A stretch of 64,000 bases of DNA from Neobacillus sp. FSL H8-0543. Lineage in GTDB: Bacteria; Bacillota; Bacilli; Bacillales; Cytobacillaceae. Positions 43,294-50,645 of this stretch are shown piece by piece. Made by a program: the position numbers and the translations under genes. The notes below the pieces were generated by a model. The model was not told where the DNA came from. It ran no database searches and was given only the letters and a program-made list of their open reading frames with translations. Every line of letters begins with the position of its first letter. The first letter of the stretch is position 1. Location of the stretch: assembly GCF_038592905.1 (NCBI RefSeq), contig NZ_CP151943.1:406001-470000 (forward strand), in the 5' to 3' direction.

Positions 43294-43602
43294 TTACCTA
43301 ATGTGAATGCGATTAATAGGCTGCCAGCCGCCAGACTTGAGTTGATAATAATATTGGCCGCCAGTTCCTTCATCAATTAATAAAATATCTCCAGTAGCTA
43401 AAAATCTACCTTTGTAATTTGCTGGTATCCGATCAGTCACATTAAAACGGCTGAATGTTTCTTCCAAACAGTTTTCACGAGTACTAGCATGTATAAACAT
43501 CCGATAAACTTGTTTATATCCCTTTTTATCTCGATATTTTGGAGTTTGGAAGATTGTCACATCATATTGAATACTAGCTCTTTTCGTAATCGCTTTGATC
43601 AT
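43294..43602 (-). CDS. yodL: YodL-like protein
   Basis: 102 residues, ATG after GGAGGGA. The pattern FIHASTRENCLEETFSRFNVTDRIPANYKGRFLATGDILLIDEG, with the FN turn and the SxSDVV-like GDILLID strand, matches the YodL-like domain. B. subtilis YodL was linked to cell-shape regulation through MreB-related functions. Located after deoD as in B. subtilis. Confidence 0.75.
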   Translation of the reverse strand: MIKAITKRASIQYDVTIFQTPKYRDKKGYKQVYRMFIHASTRENCLEETFSRFNVTDRIPANYKGRFLATGDILLIDEGTGGQYYYQLKSGGWQPINRIHIR

Positions 43603-43696
43603 CTTATCCCTCCAATCATTAAAATAAAAACTGTTACTTTAATAATTAGAGATGGACACTGTCAATTCCTGCTTAAAATGACAGTTTTTTTGATGT

Positions 43697-44467
43697 TTAC
43701 GAATATCTTTGTAAAACATTGTGGATTTGTTGTTGTAAATTGGGAATATCAGTAGTTGAAACATTCAATCTCACATTTGATTCATCCGCTCCAATCGCTT
43801 CTGCAAATAACCCGCCTAGTCCGCGTGCACGGCGATCTACTTGGAAAAGCAATTCCATCCGATCACTGCCTGAAGGTCTGAATACCACTTCCAATTCATC
43901 CAATTTCCCACGGAATGCTCCTGATGTAGGTACAAATTCAAATTCTTGTACAAACGGGAATCTGCCGCGCAGACGATGCGGTGCTGCTTCACATTCTGCT
44001 TCTCTTAATCGGAAGCCTAAACCATCAATGGCATTAAACACTTCATTCATTAAGCGATTAGGAATCACTTTAAGATAATCCTTATCACCTGGGTCAACGG
44101 CATTTTTAATATCCAGACCAGTAGTCACCCAAATCTTTGATTTGCCGATAGACAGAGGTGTGTCAATTGGAAGGTCGAAGGAAAAGGGGATTTCTTTTCT
44201 TTCATTTTTTCCAATAGTAAATGGACTGGTAATTCGAAAACGGTCGAGTGTCGCTGTCACATTGTACTTTCGATCATCGGATTCTTTTAAATAGGTAGTA
44301 TTTAGCGATAAATAAATGTCGTCAATCTGCTGTGCAACCTTTCCGCCTCTTATTTCAACTACCCCCCTTACAACTTCCCCAGGCATATACGTATCCTTTT
44401 CAAGCTTCGTGTCCACTGCTGCAGACCCAATTCCAATGCTTGCAAACGCTTTGTCAAAAAAAGACAT
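43697..44467 (-). CDS. spo0M: sporulation-control protein Spo0M
   Basis: 256 residues. An arrestin-like beta-sandwich (VDTKLEKDTYMPGEVVRGVVEIRGGKVAQQIDDIYLSL) at the N-terminus and a second such domain follow the Spo0M pattern, with a C-terminal RRARGLGGLFAEAIGADESNVRLNV. Spo0M influences sporulation and cell division in Bacillus. Inserted here between yodL and yozD. Monocistronic. Confidence 0.93.
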   Translation of the reverse strand: MSFFDKAFASIGIGSAAVDTKLEKDTYMPGEVVRGVVEIRGGKVAQQIDDIYLSLNTTYLKESDDRKYNVTATLDRFRITSPFTIGKNERKEIPFSFDLPIDTPLSIGKSKIWVTTGLDIKNAVDPGDKDYLKVIPNRLMNEVFNAIDGLGFRLREAECEAAPHRLRGRFPFVQEFEFVPTSGAFRGKLDELEVVFRPSGSDRMELLFQVDRRARGLGGLFAEAIGADESNVRLNVSTTDIPNLQQQIHNVLQRYS

Positions 44468-44623
44468 TTTTATTTCCTCCCAGAAAAATGATTTTTTTGT
44501 AAATCTGAATTATATATATTTTAGCTAATTTTAATACGGATTAGAAAAAGTAAAGGTTTCACCAATATAATAAATATTTTTTACTTCATTGAAATCTCTA
44601 ACTAAACTCAATTTTAACCAAAC

Positions 44624-44645
44624 AAAAAGCGAGCACGAATGCTCG
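44624..44645 (-). terminator. terminator of yozD
   Basis: CGAGCA / TGCTCG with a 4-nt loop; minus-strand TTTTTG follows. Confidence 0.7.
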
Positions 44646-44700
44646 ACCTTTTATTTACTGCCTATTTTTAAAGGGGAAATTACTCTCCTTTTATACGAAA

Positions 44701-44874
44701 TTACTCATCTGGTACTTCTTCATCAATAATACTTTTTTCAATTAAATATTCGAAGGTGATATCAGCGATTTCCTCTAATTCTTCCTCAGAAGGTATATAT
44801 CCTCTTTTTACTAGCTCGTGAAAGAAAAATTCAGCAATTTCTTCCGTATCAATAAACACTTCAATCTCCCGCAA
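44701..44874 (-). CDS. yozD: YozD-like small acidic protein
   Basis: 57 residues, TTG start about six bases after GGGGGC. REIEVFIDTEEIAEFFFHELVKRG followed by a helix EEELEEIADITFEYLIEK matches B. subtilis YozD. Acidic, two helices and a strand, function unknown. Its place between yodL/spo0M and yodN agrees with the B. subtilis order. The 187 bases up to 45061 contain its promoter region and that of the divergent small gene. Confidence 0.8.
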   Translation of the reverse strand: MREIEVFIDTEEIAEFFFHELVKRGYIPSEEELEEIADITFEYLIEKSIIDEEVPDE

Positions 44875-45061
44875 GCAATCGCCCCCTTTTTACAGAATGT
44901 ATGTTAATTCCTGCACTTTCATGCTACTTACTTCAGAAGAACCTCGGTATTTTATCAATTAGCTTTACCTTTTAAGCATGTGATGAAATTTTATAAATAG
45001 ATGTCTTTTTTCTTTTGGGCAAGCATAGGATGAATCAAAAGAACTCAGTCGAGGTGGTACT

Positions 45062-45229
45062 ATGTTGAACTTACAGACTAAATTAGATGCAATCATTGAA
45101 GATGTAAACCAGGAGGACGGATTTATCCCCCGATTATTTGAGAAGATTACTGACTCTTTATTTTTTCTGATCAAATGGGGAGGAATACCAATGGTAATTT
45201 ATTTATTAATTGGGGTTTCGAGGTGGTAA
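45062..45229 (+). CDS. single-span membrane miniprotein (55 aa)
   Basis: 55 residues. ATG four to five bases after GAGGTGG. A charged N-terminal part (NLQTKLDAIIEDVNQEDGFIPRLFEKI) and a C-terminal membrane helix (about residues 31-53, SLFFLIKWGGIPMVIYLLIG) ending in SRW. Its stop is only six bases from the converging yodN stop. I do not recognise a family; the start context and helix design support a real product. Confidence 0.55.
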   Translation: MLNLQTKLDAIIEDVNQEDGFIPRLFEKITDSLFFLIKWGGIPMVIYLLIGVSRW

Positions 45230-45234
45230 AAAAG

Positions 45235-45930
45235 TTATACGTGGGTTTTACCATCGTCATTTACAACACTTTTTAACTTCCTCAAAATGACACGCATCAC
45301 TTGATAATACTCTTGATCTTGAAACATCTGATATAGAATTTTATAATCATTAAATATATCCAATAAATGGTCGATTAATTGCCTTTTTTCCTTTTTACGT
45401 TCAATCGCTTCAAGCTCTGCTTTTCTGACCAAGTTTTGTTTTTGTGATACGGCTACTTGTTTTTCTTCGTTGTTAACTAAGTATAAGAGTCCTAGTTTCT
45501 GAATAAAGGTGTCAGCACTCTCAGCATCGGCTACGAGTGTTATTTCTTCTTCACCAGCCTCAAGCCATTCCCCATCACTAACCCTTGATAGCTCATAGAT
45601 AACGTCTTCCCATGCATCTTCTTTATAACGCCAGATTTCTGTGCGAAACCCAACAACCTTAAACAGGTCGGAGCCATATCCGCTTACCTGAACCAAGTCA
45701 CCGAAAAAAAATTGGTATTCAATATCTATTTGTTCCTGCTCCACAAGCGTCCCTTCAAATTCAGAAAGAAGTTGCAGGCCTGATTCAACAAAAAGCCCAT
45801 CGCTTTTATTTACTTCATACACAAACTTGCCGTCAAGCCACTTAACATCTGTTACCTTACCGACAGTACCATACATTGATATCACGACCGTATCACCGAC
45901 CTTATACTTCGGTATATTCCTTCTTTTCAT
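45235..45930 (-). CDS. yodN: YodN-like protein
   Basis: 231 residues from ATG 45930, following GAGAGG and GGAGG. Two SH3-like/KOW-type beta segments (YKVGDTVVISMYGTVGKVTDVKWLDGKFVYEV and FFGDLVQVSGYGSDLFKVVGFRTEIWRY), then a long helix rich in K/E (about residues 160-225). Corresponds to B. subtilis YodN by place and shape; function unknown. Confidence 0.75.
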   Translation of the reverse strand: MKRRNIPKYKVGDTVVISMYGTVGKVTDVKWLDGKFVYEVNKSDGLFVESGLQLLSEFEGTLVEQEQIDIEYQFFFGDLVQVSGYGSDLFKVVGFRTEIWRYKEDAWEDVIYELSRVSDGEWLEAGEEEITLVADAESADTFIQKLGLLYLVNNEEKQVAVSQKQNLVRKAELEAIERKKEKRQLIDHLLDIFNDYKILYQMFQDQEYYQVMRVILRKLKSVVNDDGKTHV

Positions 45931-46015
45931 GTCCTCCATCCTCTCAATGATGAGTCGTGAATTTGATTACAATAGTATATGCACTAAAAGTTATATAGCG
46001 CACGTCAGAAATAAG

Positions 46016-46044
46016 AAAAATCGCCTCTTTTTAAGAGACGATTT
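46016..46044 (-). terminator. terminator of yozE
   Basis: Minus strand AAATCGTCTC / GAGGCGATTT with one mismatch, then TTTTT. Confidence 0.65.
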
Positions 46045-46054
46045 GGTAAGTTGA

Positions 46055-46276
46055 TTAACTTTCCATTAGGATGTATTCCTGCCATACTTCATCAAAAACA
46101 GACATGGAGTTCAAATAATGACCATTCAATTCAAGGTAGGTACTAATCTCGTGGTAATCATCGGCAATCTTTGGAAAACTGTGATCCAGATAGGCATGAT
46201 TGGCAAAGTCACTAATCGCATCCTTTGGTTTTGGATGTCTGTATTTCATTAAAAAATGATAAAAGGATTTCCTCAT
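46055..46276 (-). CDS. yozE: YozE (UPF0346) protein
   Basis: 73 residues from ATG 46276; an in-frame ATG four codons earlier directly abuts the AAAGGA ribosome site. KSFYHFLMKYRHPKPKDAISDFANHAYLDHSFPK is the UPF0346 signature, a small SAM-like helical bundle. Function unknown; conserved in Bacilli next to yokU and kamA. Confidence 0.88.
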   Translation of the reverse strand: MRKSFYHFLMKYRHPKPKDAISDFANHAYLDHSFPKIADDYHEISTYLELNGHYLNSMSVFDEVWQEYILMES

Positions 46277-46358
46277 ACTGTCCGCCATTCCTTTAAATAC
46301 AAATTAATTTTTCTTAAAAACACTATAACGGAAACATTAGGCGGCGTCCAGCATGTTA

Positions 46359-46640
46359 TTATGATGAAAAATCAAAATAATTCTTTTTTAGAAATCTTGG
46401 AATCTTCATTAATTCATTATAAATTACCGTACTACCCAGCTGTTTGCAATCTATTAAATATAATTGATCCTCGATTTCACGCACTGTCTGTTCCGTTTGA
46501 TAGGTCATTTTACAATCATTGCACGTAATCGAAGGGGTCTCCACAATTTCAATTGCTTTTGTTCCATCTGGTAGCTCCCAATAGACAGAGGCAGTACCGC
46601 CTATTATTTTTTCACTTTCACACCATTCACAAAAGGCCAT
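46359..46640 (-). CDS. yokU: YokU family zinc-ribbon protein
   Basis: 93 residues. Two CxxC motifs (FCEWCESEK and TCNDCKMTY) bind zinc; between them a strand-rich part VYWELPDGTKAIEIVETPS resembles the MqsA/YgiT N-terminal domain. The family is conserved downstream of kamA in Bacillus. It starts 12 bases after the kamA stop, so it is co-transcribed with kamA from the sigma-54 promoter. Confidence 0.85.
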   Translation of the reverse strand: MAFCEWCESEKIIGGTASVYWELPDGTKAIEIVETPSITCNDCKMTYQTEQTVREIEDQLYLIDCKQLGSTVIYNELMKIPRFLKKNYFDFSS

Positions 46641-46652
46641 TATCAGCCCCCC

Positions 46653-48077
46653 TTATTCATTTTTTTCCGTGCTTACATCAGTGTCATTTTTTTCTGGCTT
46701 CTTCAGCTGTGCTTGATATTTCTTTTCCTTTAATTCATCCCGCTTATTTCGCTTATCCTTCAGGGATGAATGGGTTGGATTTTGTTGATATTCTTTTCGG
46801 CGATTTAATCTTATTAAGCCCTCAGGTACAAGATTAAAATGCTGGTCATTCATGATACCTGCAATTCCGCTAAGCGACTTTTTCTCAGACATGTCAGGAT
46901 ACACCTCTTGAAAATAGCCTTCGGCTGTCCCAGGCTGATAATTTTCAGGCTCCGGGTATGAGGTAATGACCCCTTCAAAGTTTCGAAGGACGACTTTCTC
47001 AGGACTTTGGGATATTAAATAATTCGGTTGAAGAGCGATCTTCCCGCCGCCGCCTGGACCATCTAAAACAAAGGTTGGTACCGCATAGCCACTTGTATGG
47101 CCGCGGAGACCCTCGATAATTTCAAGTCCTTTTGAAACAGGTGCACGGAAATGGCCAATTCCTTCTGATAGATCACATTGATAAATATAGTATGGGCGCA
47201 CACGAATTTTTACCAGGTCATGCATGAGTTTCTTCATAATTGGGACACTGTCATTGATGCCCGCGAGAATGACCGATTGATTTCCGACGGGAACACCAGA
47301 ATTTGCAAGCATTTCACATGCCTTTTTCGAATCCTCTGTGATTTCGATGCTTGTGTTAAAATGAGTGTTTAACCAGATTGGATGATATTTTTTCAAAATC
47401 TCACAAAGATTTTCCGTGATTCTTTGCGGAAAAACAACTGGTGCCCTTGTTCCAATTCGGATAATCTCAACATGGTCAATTTCTCGGAGATTCTTCAAAA
47501 TATACTCAAGAATATTATCATTTATTAACAGCCCATCCCCACCTGATATCAGCACGTCACGGACCTGTGGTGTTTGACGTATATATGCAATGGCAGCATC
47601 TAATTGTTTTTTCGGAACTCCCATACCGATTTGGCCAGAAAAACGTCTTCTCGTACAATACCGGCAATACATCGAGCATTGATTCGTGACAAGAAACAAG
47701 ACACGATCCGGGTAACGATGTGTTAATCCTGGTACCGGTGAATCTTCATCCTCGTACAATGGGTCTTCGAGGTCATATTTTGTTTTATAAATTTCCTTTG
47801 ATATCGGTACGGATTGCATGCGTATAGGGCATCGCGGGTCTTCTGGATTCATAAGAGAAGCATAATAGGGTGTAATATTTAAGGGAATCGTCTTTGTAGA
47901 AATTTTGACGCCTTCCTCTTCATCAGGAGTGAGGTTAATTACCTTTTTTAAATCCTCTAACGTTCGAATCGTATTGGTCAACTGCCAGAGCCAATCATTC
48001 CACTGCTCTTCCGTAACATCTTTCCAAAGTTCAATATCCTTCCAATGCCTATTAGGCTGGTATAATGAATATTTCAT
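46653..48077 (-). CDS. kamA: lysine 2,3-aminomutase
   Basis: 474 residues, radical SAM plus PLP. Cys134, 138 and 141 in NQCSMYCRYC bind the [4Fe-4S] cluster; Lys346 in PGGGGK is the PLP lysine. It moves the lysine amino group to give L-beta-lysine. The last 45 residues are highly charged and longer than in clostridial enzymes. AAGGGGGA precedes the ATG. A sigma-54 promoter is 38 bases upstream and the activator gene kamR lies directly upstream. Confidence 0.96.
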   Translation of the reverse strand: MKYSLYQPNRHWKDIELWKDVTEEQWNDWLWQLTNTIRTLEDLKKVINLTPDEEEGVKISTKTIPLNITPYYASLMNPEDPRCPIRMQSVPISKEIYKTKYDLEDPLYEDEDSPVPGLTHRYPDRVLFLVTNQCSMYCRYCTRRRFSGQIGMGVPKKQLDAAIAYIRQTPQVRDVLISGGDGLLINDNILEYILKNLREIDHVEIIRIGTRAPVVFPQRITENLCEILKKYHPIWLNTHFNTSIEITEDSKKACEMLANSGVPVGNQSVILAGINDSVPIMKKLMHDLVKIRVRPYYIYQCDLSEGIGHFRAPVSKGLEIIEGLRGHTSGYAVPTFVLDGPGGGGKIALQPNYLISQSPEKVVLRNFEGVITSYPEPENYQPGTAEGYFQEVYPDMSEKKSLSGIAGIMNDQHFNLVPEGLIRLNRRKEYQQNPTHSSLKDKRNKRDELKEKKYQAQLKKPEKNDTDVSTEKNE

Positions 48078-48114
48078 GTGAGTTTCCCCCTTAACCTGCT
48101 TTTAGTAAAATAAT

Positions 48115-48132
48115 ATGCAAGAATCGTGCCAA
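48115..48132 (-). promoter_or_regulatory. sigma-54 (-24/-12) promoter of kamA
   Basis: Minus strand TTGGCAC-GATTC-TTGCAT, an exact match to TGGCAC-N5-TTGCW. Transcription should start near 48104. Fits a kamA promoter driven by SigL and activated by KamR, as described in B. thuringiensis. Confidence 0.9.
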
Positions 48133-48181
48133 TGGGATAAAAACCCAGAAAGTCCTGAAAATCAGCGGTTTTTTCATTTTA

Positions 48182-48224
48182 GTTGATTGGAGCGGAAAGC
48201 GAAGTGCCTGGAGCTCCAATCAAC
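48182..48224. repeat. internally deleted copy of the MITE-like repeat
   Basis: 43 bp bounded by perfect 12-bp inverted repeats GTTGATTGGAGC / GCTCCAATCAAC. It keeps the GGCACTTCGCTTTCCGC block of the copy at 22504-22635 (opposite strand) fused directly to the other end. It lies between the kamR terminator and the kamA promoter. Confidence 0.8.
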
Positions 48225-48247
48225 AGGCAAATTTAATTGAATCAAAT

Positions 48248-48273
48248 AAAAAAGCCGCCGATTTTTCGGCAGC
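48248..48273 (-). terminator. terminator of kamR
   Basis: Minus strand GCTGCCGA / TCGGCGGC with an AAAA loop and a run of six T; overlaps the kamR stop codon. Confidence 0.85.
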
Positions 48274-49658
48274 TACTGATTTGTCTTTTTCATTTTGTAT
48301 TGCAAGGTTTGTCTTGGAATTTCTAATAGCTTTGCTGCCTGTTTAATATTTCCTTCGGTTAATTTTAGGGCATGGTCAATCAACCGCTGCTCCAGCTCAG
48401 CAATATTTTTGCGTAATGATAAATCTATCTCACGTTGATTCGTCGGTGCTGCCTGTTGTCTCATCATTACGGGCAGGTCAGCTGCAAAAAGCTTTTGACC
48501 CTCACTGATATTCATCATATATTCAATCGTATGCTTGAGTTCGCGAACATTTCCTGGCCACTTATACCCTAAGAAAAAGAGTTCTAGTTTTCCATCAAGT
48601 CCTTGAATACTTTTTTGCAGCTTTCTATTGAACGACTGAATAAAATAGTCGGATAAAAACAGAATGTCATCCTTCCGTTCGCGGATTGGAAGCAAGCTAA
48701 ATGTAAATACATTTAATCGATAATAAAGGTCCGAACGTAACTTTTGTTCTTGGAGTGCCCTGCTTGGATGAACATTCATGGCGGCGATGATACGTACATT
48801 AACAGATACATTTTGTACACTGCCAACCCTTCTAACCATTCCATCCTCTAATACACGCAGAAGCTTCGCTTGTAGTTCAATTGGCATCGCATGTAATTCA
48901 TCAAGAAAAAGTGTCCCACCATCTGCCAGCTCAAATAAACCCTTTCTTTCAACCGCACCAGTATAGCTACCTTTAGCCGTACCAAAAAGGATACTCTCTA
49001 ATAAGGTTTCGGGAATAGCAGCACAATTTTGGGCAATAAATGGTCCGTCAGCTCGAAGTGACTCGTGATGGACACCTTGAACAAAAAGTTCCTTTCCTGT
49101 CCCACTTTCTCCGTAGACAAGAATTGGAGAATCTGATTTTGCCAGTTTTCTAGCCTCTTCCTTTGTACTCAAGAACTGGGCATTAACGGTCTTTAAATCA
49201 TTTAGAGTATATTTCACAGTCTTCGATGACTTCTTCTTACCTGCTTTATTAAAACCTTTTTGTAAATCTAATAGTCTTTCCGCCAGCAGCTTCATCCGTG
49301 TGTAATCCTTTGCAATTTCAACAGCACCAATGATTTCTTTATCTAAAAAAATCGGCAGTGTTGTATTAATTGTATCAATTCGTGTTCCATGGATATTCAC
49401 GTATACCTGTGTTTGATTGTAGATGGGCTTCGATGTTTTAATCACCTTTAAAAGCGTACTTGAATCAACAGTTAACGAAGGAAATACATCTAATAAATGT
49501 TTCCCTTGGACTTCCTTCACGTCCATGCCATCATGTTTGGCAGCAACTTCATTATAAAATATTGTTTCCCCTTCCGTATTAACAACATGAATTCCTTCAT
49601 CGATCGATTTGAGAATAGCTGAAAGAACTTCTTGTGTTAGTGCGTTTAACTGGGCCAC
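48273..49658 (-). CDS. kamR: sigma-54-dependent transcriptional activator KamR
   Basis: 461 residues: an N-terminal PAS sensor domain (about 8-120), an AAA+ domain with Walker A GESGTGKE (183-190), and a C-terminal Fis-type HTH (TEGNIKQAAKLLEIPRQTLQYKMKK). The sigma-54 contact loop is GSYTGA (230-235) instead of the usual GAFTGA; an aromatic at position 3 and the TGA are kept. It should activate kamA from the site at 48115-48132. The PAS ligand may be a lysine-derived metabolite. Confidence 0.92.
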   Translation of the reverse strand: MAQLNALTQEVLSAILKSIDEGIHVVNTEGETIFYNEVAAKHDGMDVKEVQGKHLLDVFPSLTVDSSTLLKVIKTSKPIYNQTQVYVNIHGTRIDTINTTLPIFLDKEIIGAVEIAKDYTRMKLLAERLLDLQKGFNKAGKKKSSKTVKYTLNDLKTVNAQFLSTKEEARKLAKSDSPILVYGESGTGKELFVQGVHHESLRADGPFIAQNCAAIPETLLESILFGTAKGSYTGAVERKGLFELADGGTLFLDELHAMPIELQAKLLRVLEDGMVRRVGSVQNVSVNVRIIAAMNVHPSRALQEQKLRSDLYYRLNVFTFSLLPIRERKDDILFLSDYFIQSFNRKLQKSIQGLDGKLELFFLGYKWPGNVRELKHTIEYMMNISEGQKLFAADLPVMMRQQAAPTNQREIDLSLRKNIAELEQRLIDHALKLTEGNIKQAAKLLEIPRQTLQYKMKKTNQ

Positions 49659-49723
49659 TAATTCACCTCCCCTATTTACTTACTGAAAATAGATGCCGAA
49701 AATTTAGCACCCGCGCCAAGATT

Positions 49724-50578
49724 TTAGCAGTCTGTCAGATTCTTTACCCACATATTCATATTTTCTAGCTTATCGTAAATATAGCAGTTATTCATTAACC
49801 TCCCGCGATACTTATACCCGAGTTGAAATAAAACAGCGTTCATTCCGAACGATAAACTCCGGGCAATCGAGTAAGCACAATAGATACCCTTTTGCTTCAA
49901 TTCTCGTTCAAGCTCCTGAAGGATAATTTTCATCAACCCATATTTCCGATGCTCTGAAAGTGTGGCACAATCTGTTAGTTCAGCATTTTTGTAGAACTCA
50001 TTTACCTCTGCTGATGCGGCACTGACAATTTTTCCTTGATAGTAGAAAACGTAATAGATTGTTCCTTCTTGCATCGTCTTTTTCACATAGTCCGGGTTGT
50101 GTAATGGGGTTGGATAGATTTGAAAAATTTGCTTGTAGAGAGCTGAAAGTTCCTCCGCACTGCTTTCATCCCCTTTTTTCAATTCATATTCTATAGGAGG
50201 ATAGGTTTTTTGAATGGTCGAATCTAATTGATAAATACTTTGGATCATCCCGTCTTCGGTTATCCAGTGGTCATTTTTCTTTCGTTCTGGGGTATAGTAT
50301 TTCGAAAAAAAGTGAGCATCGGACCCAAGAAAAAAGCGATCAACAACCGCTTCAGGCTGAAAGCCCCTTTCATATAATGCTAAAAAATCCTCTGCTCGTG
50401 CTTTTATTATTAATTTTTCAGCATGGTGCTGATGTGCCAGCTCCTCTGCTTTATGTAATAGGAATTTTACAGAGCCGCGATAATCGTCCACTCGAATTCT
50501 TTTATTGAAAGGATCCAGATATATTTCAAGAAAGTAATTACTTTCTTGAATATAAATCACCGAGGCTTGTTGATTCAT
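49724..50578 (-). CDS. yodP: beta-lysine N-acetyltransferase (YodP/AblB type)
   Basis: 284 residues from ATG 50578, eight bases after AAAGGAG. The C-terminal half is a GNAT domain (VFYYQGKIVSAASAEVNEFYKNAELTDCATLSEHRKYGLMKIILQEL), with the R-K-Y-G-L-M acetyl-CoA loop. Next to kamA in many bacteria and archaea this protein acetylates beta-lysine at N6. In this cluster that makes the substrate for the YodT/YodS/YodR/YodQ route. A terminator lies upstream, so it forms its own unit with kamR. Confidence 0.88.
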   Translation of the reverse strand: MNQQASVIYIQESNYFLEIYLDPFNKRIRVDDYRGSVKFLLHKAEELAHQHHAEKLIIKARAEDFLALYERGFQPEAVVDRFFLGSDAHFFSKYYTPERKKNDHWITEDGMIQSIYQLDSTIQKTYPPIEYELKKGDESSAEELSALYKQIFQIYPTPLHNPDYVKKTMQEGTIYYVFYYQGKIVSAASAEVNEFYKNAELTDCATLSEHRKYGLMKIILQELERELKQKGIYCAYSIARSLSFGMNAVLFQLGYKYRGRLMNNCYIYDKLENMNMWVKNLTDC

Positions 50579-50606
50579 GCTTACCACTCCTTTTGAACTA
50601 TATTGT

Positions 50607-50640
50607 AAAAAATGCCTGACTTATTTAGCAGCCAGACATT
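50607..50640 (-). terminator. terminator downstream of the aldehyde dehydrogenase gene
   Basis: Minus strand AATGTCTGGC / GTCAGGCATT (two G-U pairs), 10-nt loop, then TTTT. It separates yodT-ALDH from yodP-kamR. Confidence 0.75.
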
Positions 50641-50645
50641 TTCTT

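Noticed and set aside
43658..43685. ACTGTCA / TGACAGT inverted repeat followed by T on the plus strand
   Set aside because: No plus-strand gene ends upstream, and one arm overlaps a TTGACA that looks like the -35 of yodL; not called a terminator.
44965..45174. 69-codon minus-strand open frame opposite the 55-residue membrane protein
   Set aside because: No ribosome site and an implausible composition; the plus-strand frame has both a good start and a helix.
46256..46528. 90-codon plus-strand open frame between yozE and yokU
   Set aside because: Overlaps yokU and the yozE start on the other strand, which are both recognised families.
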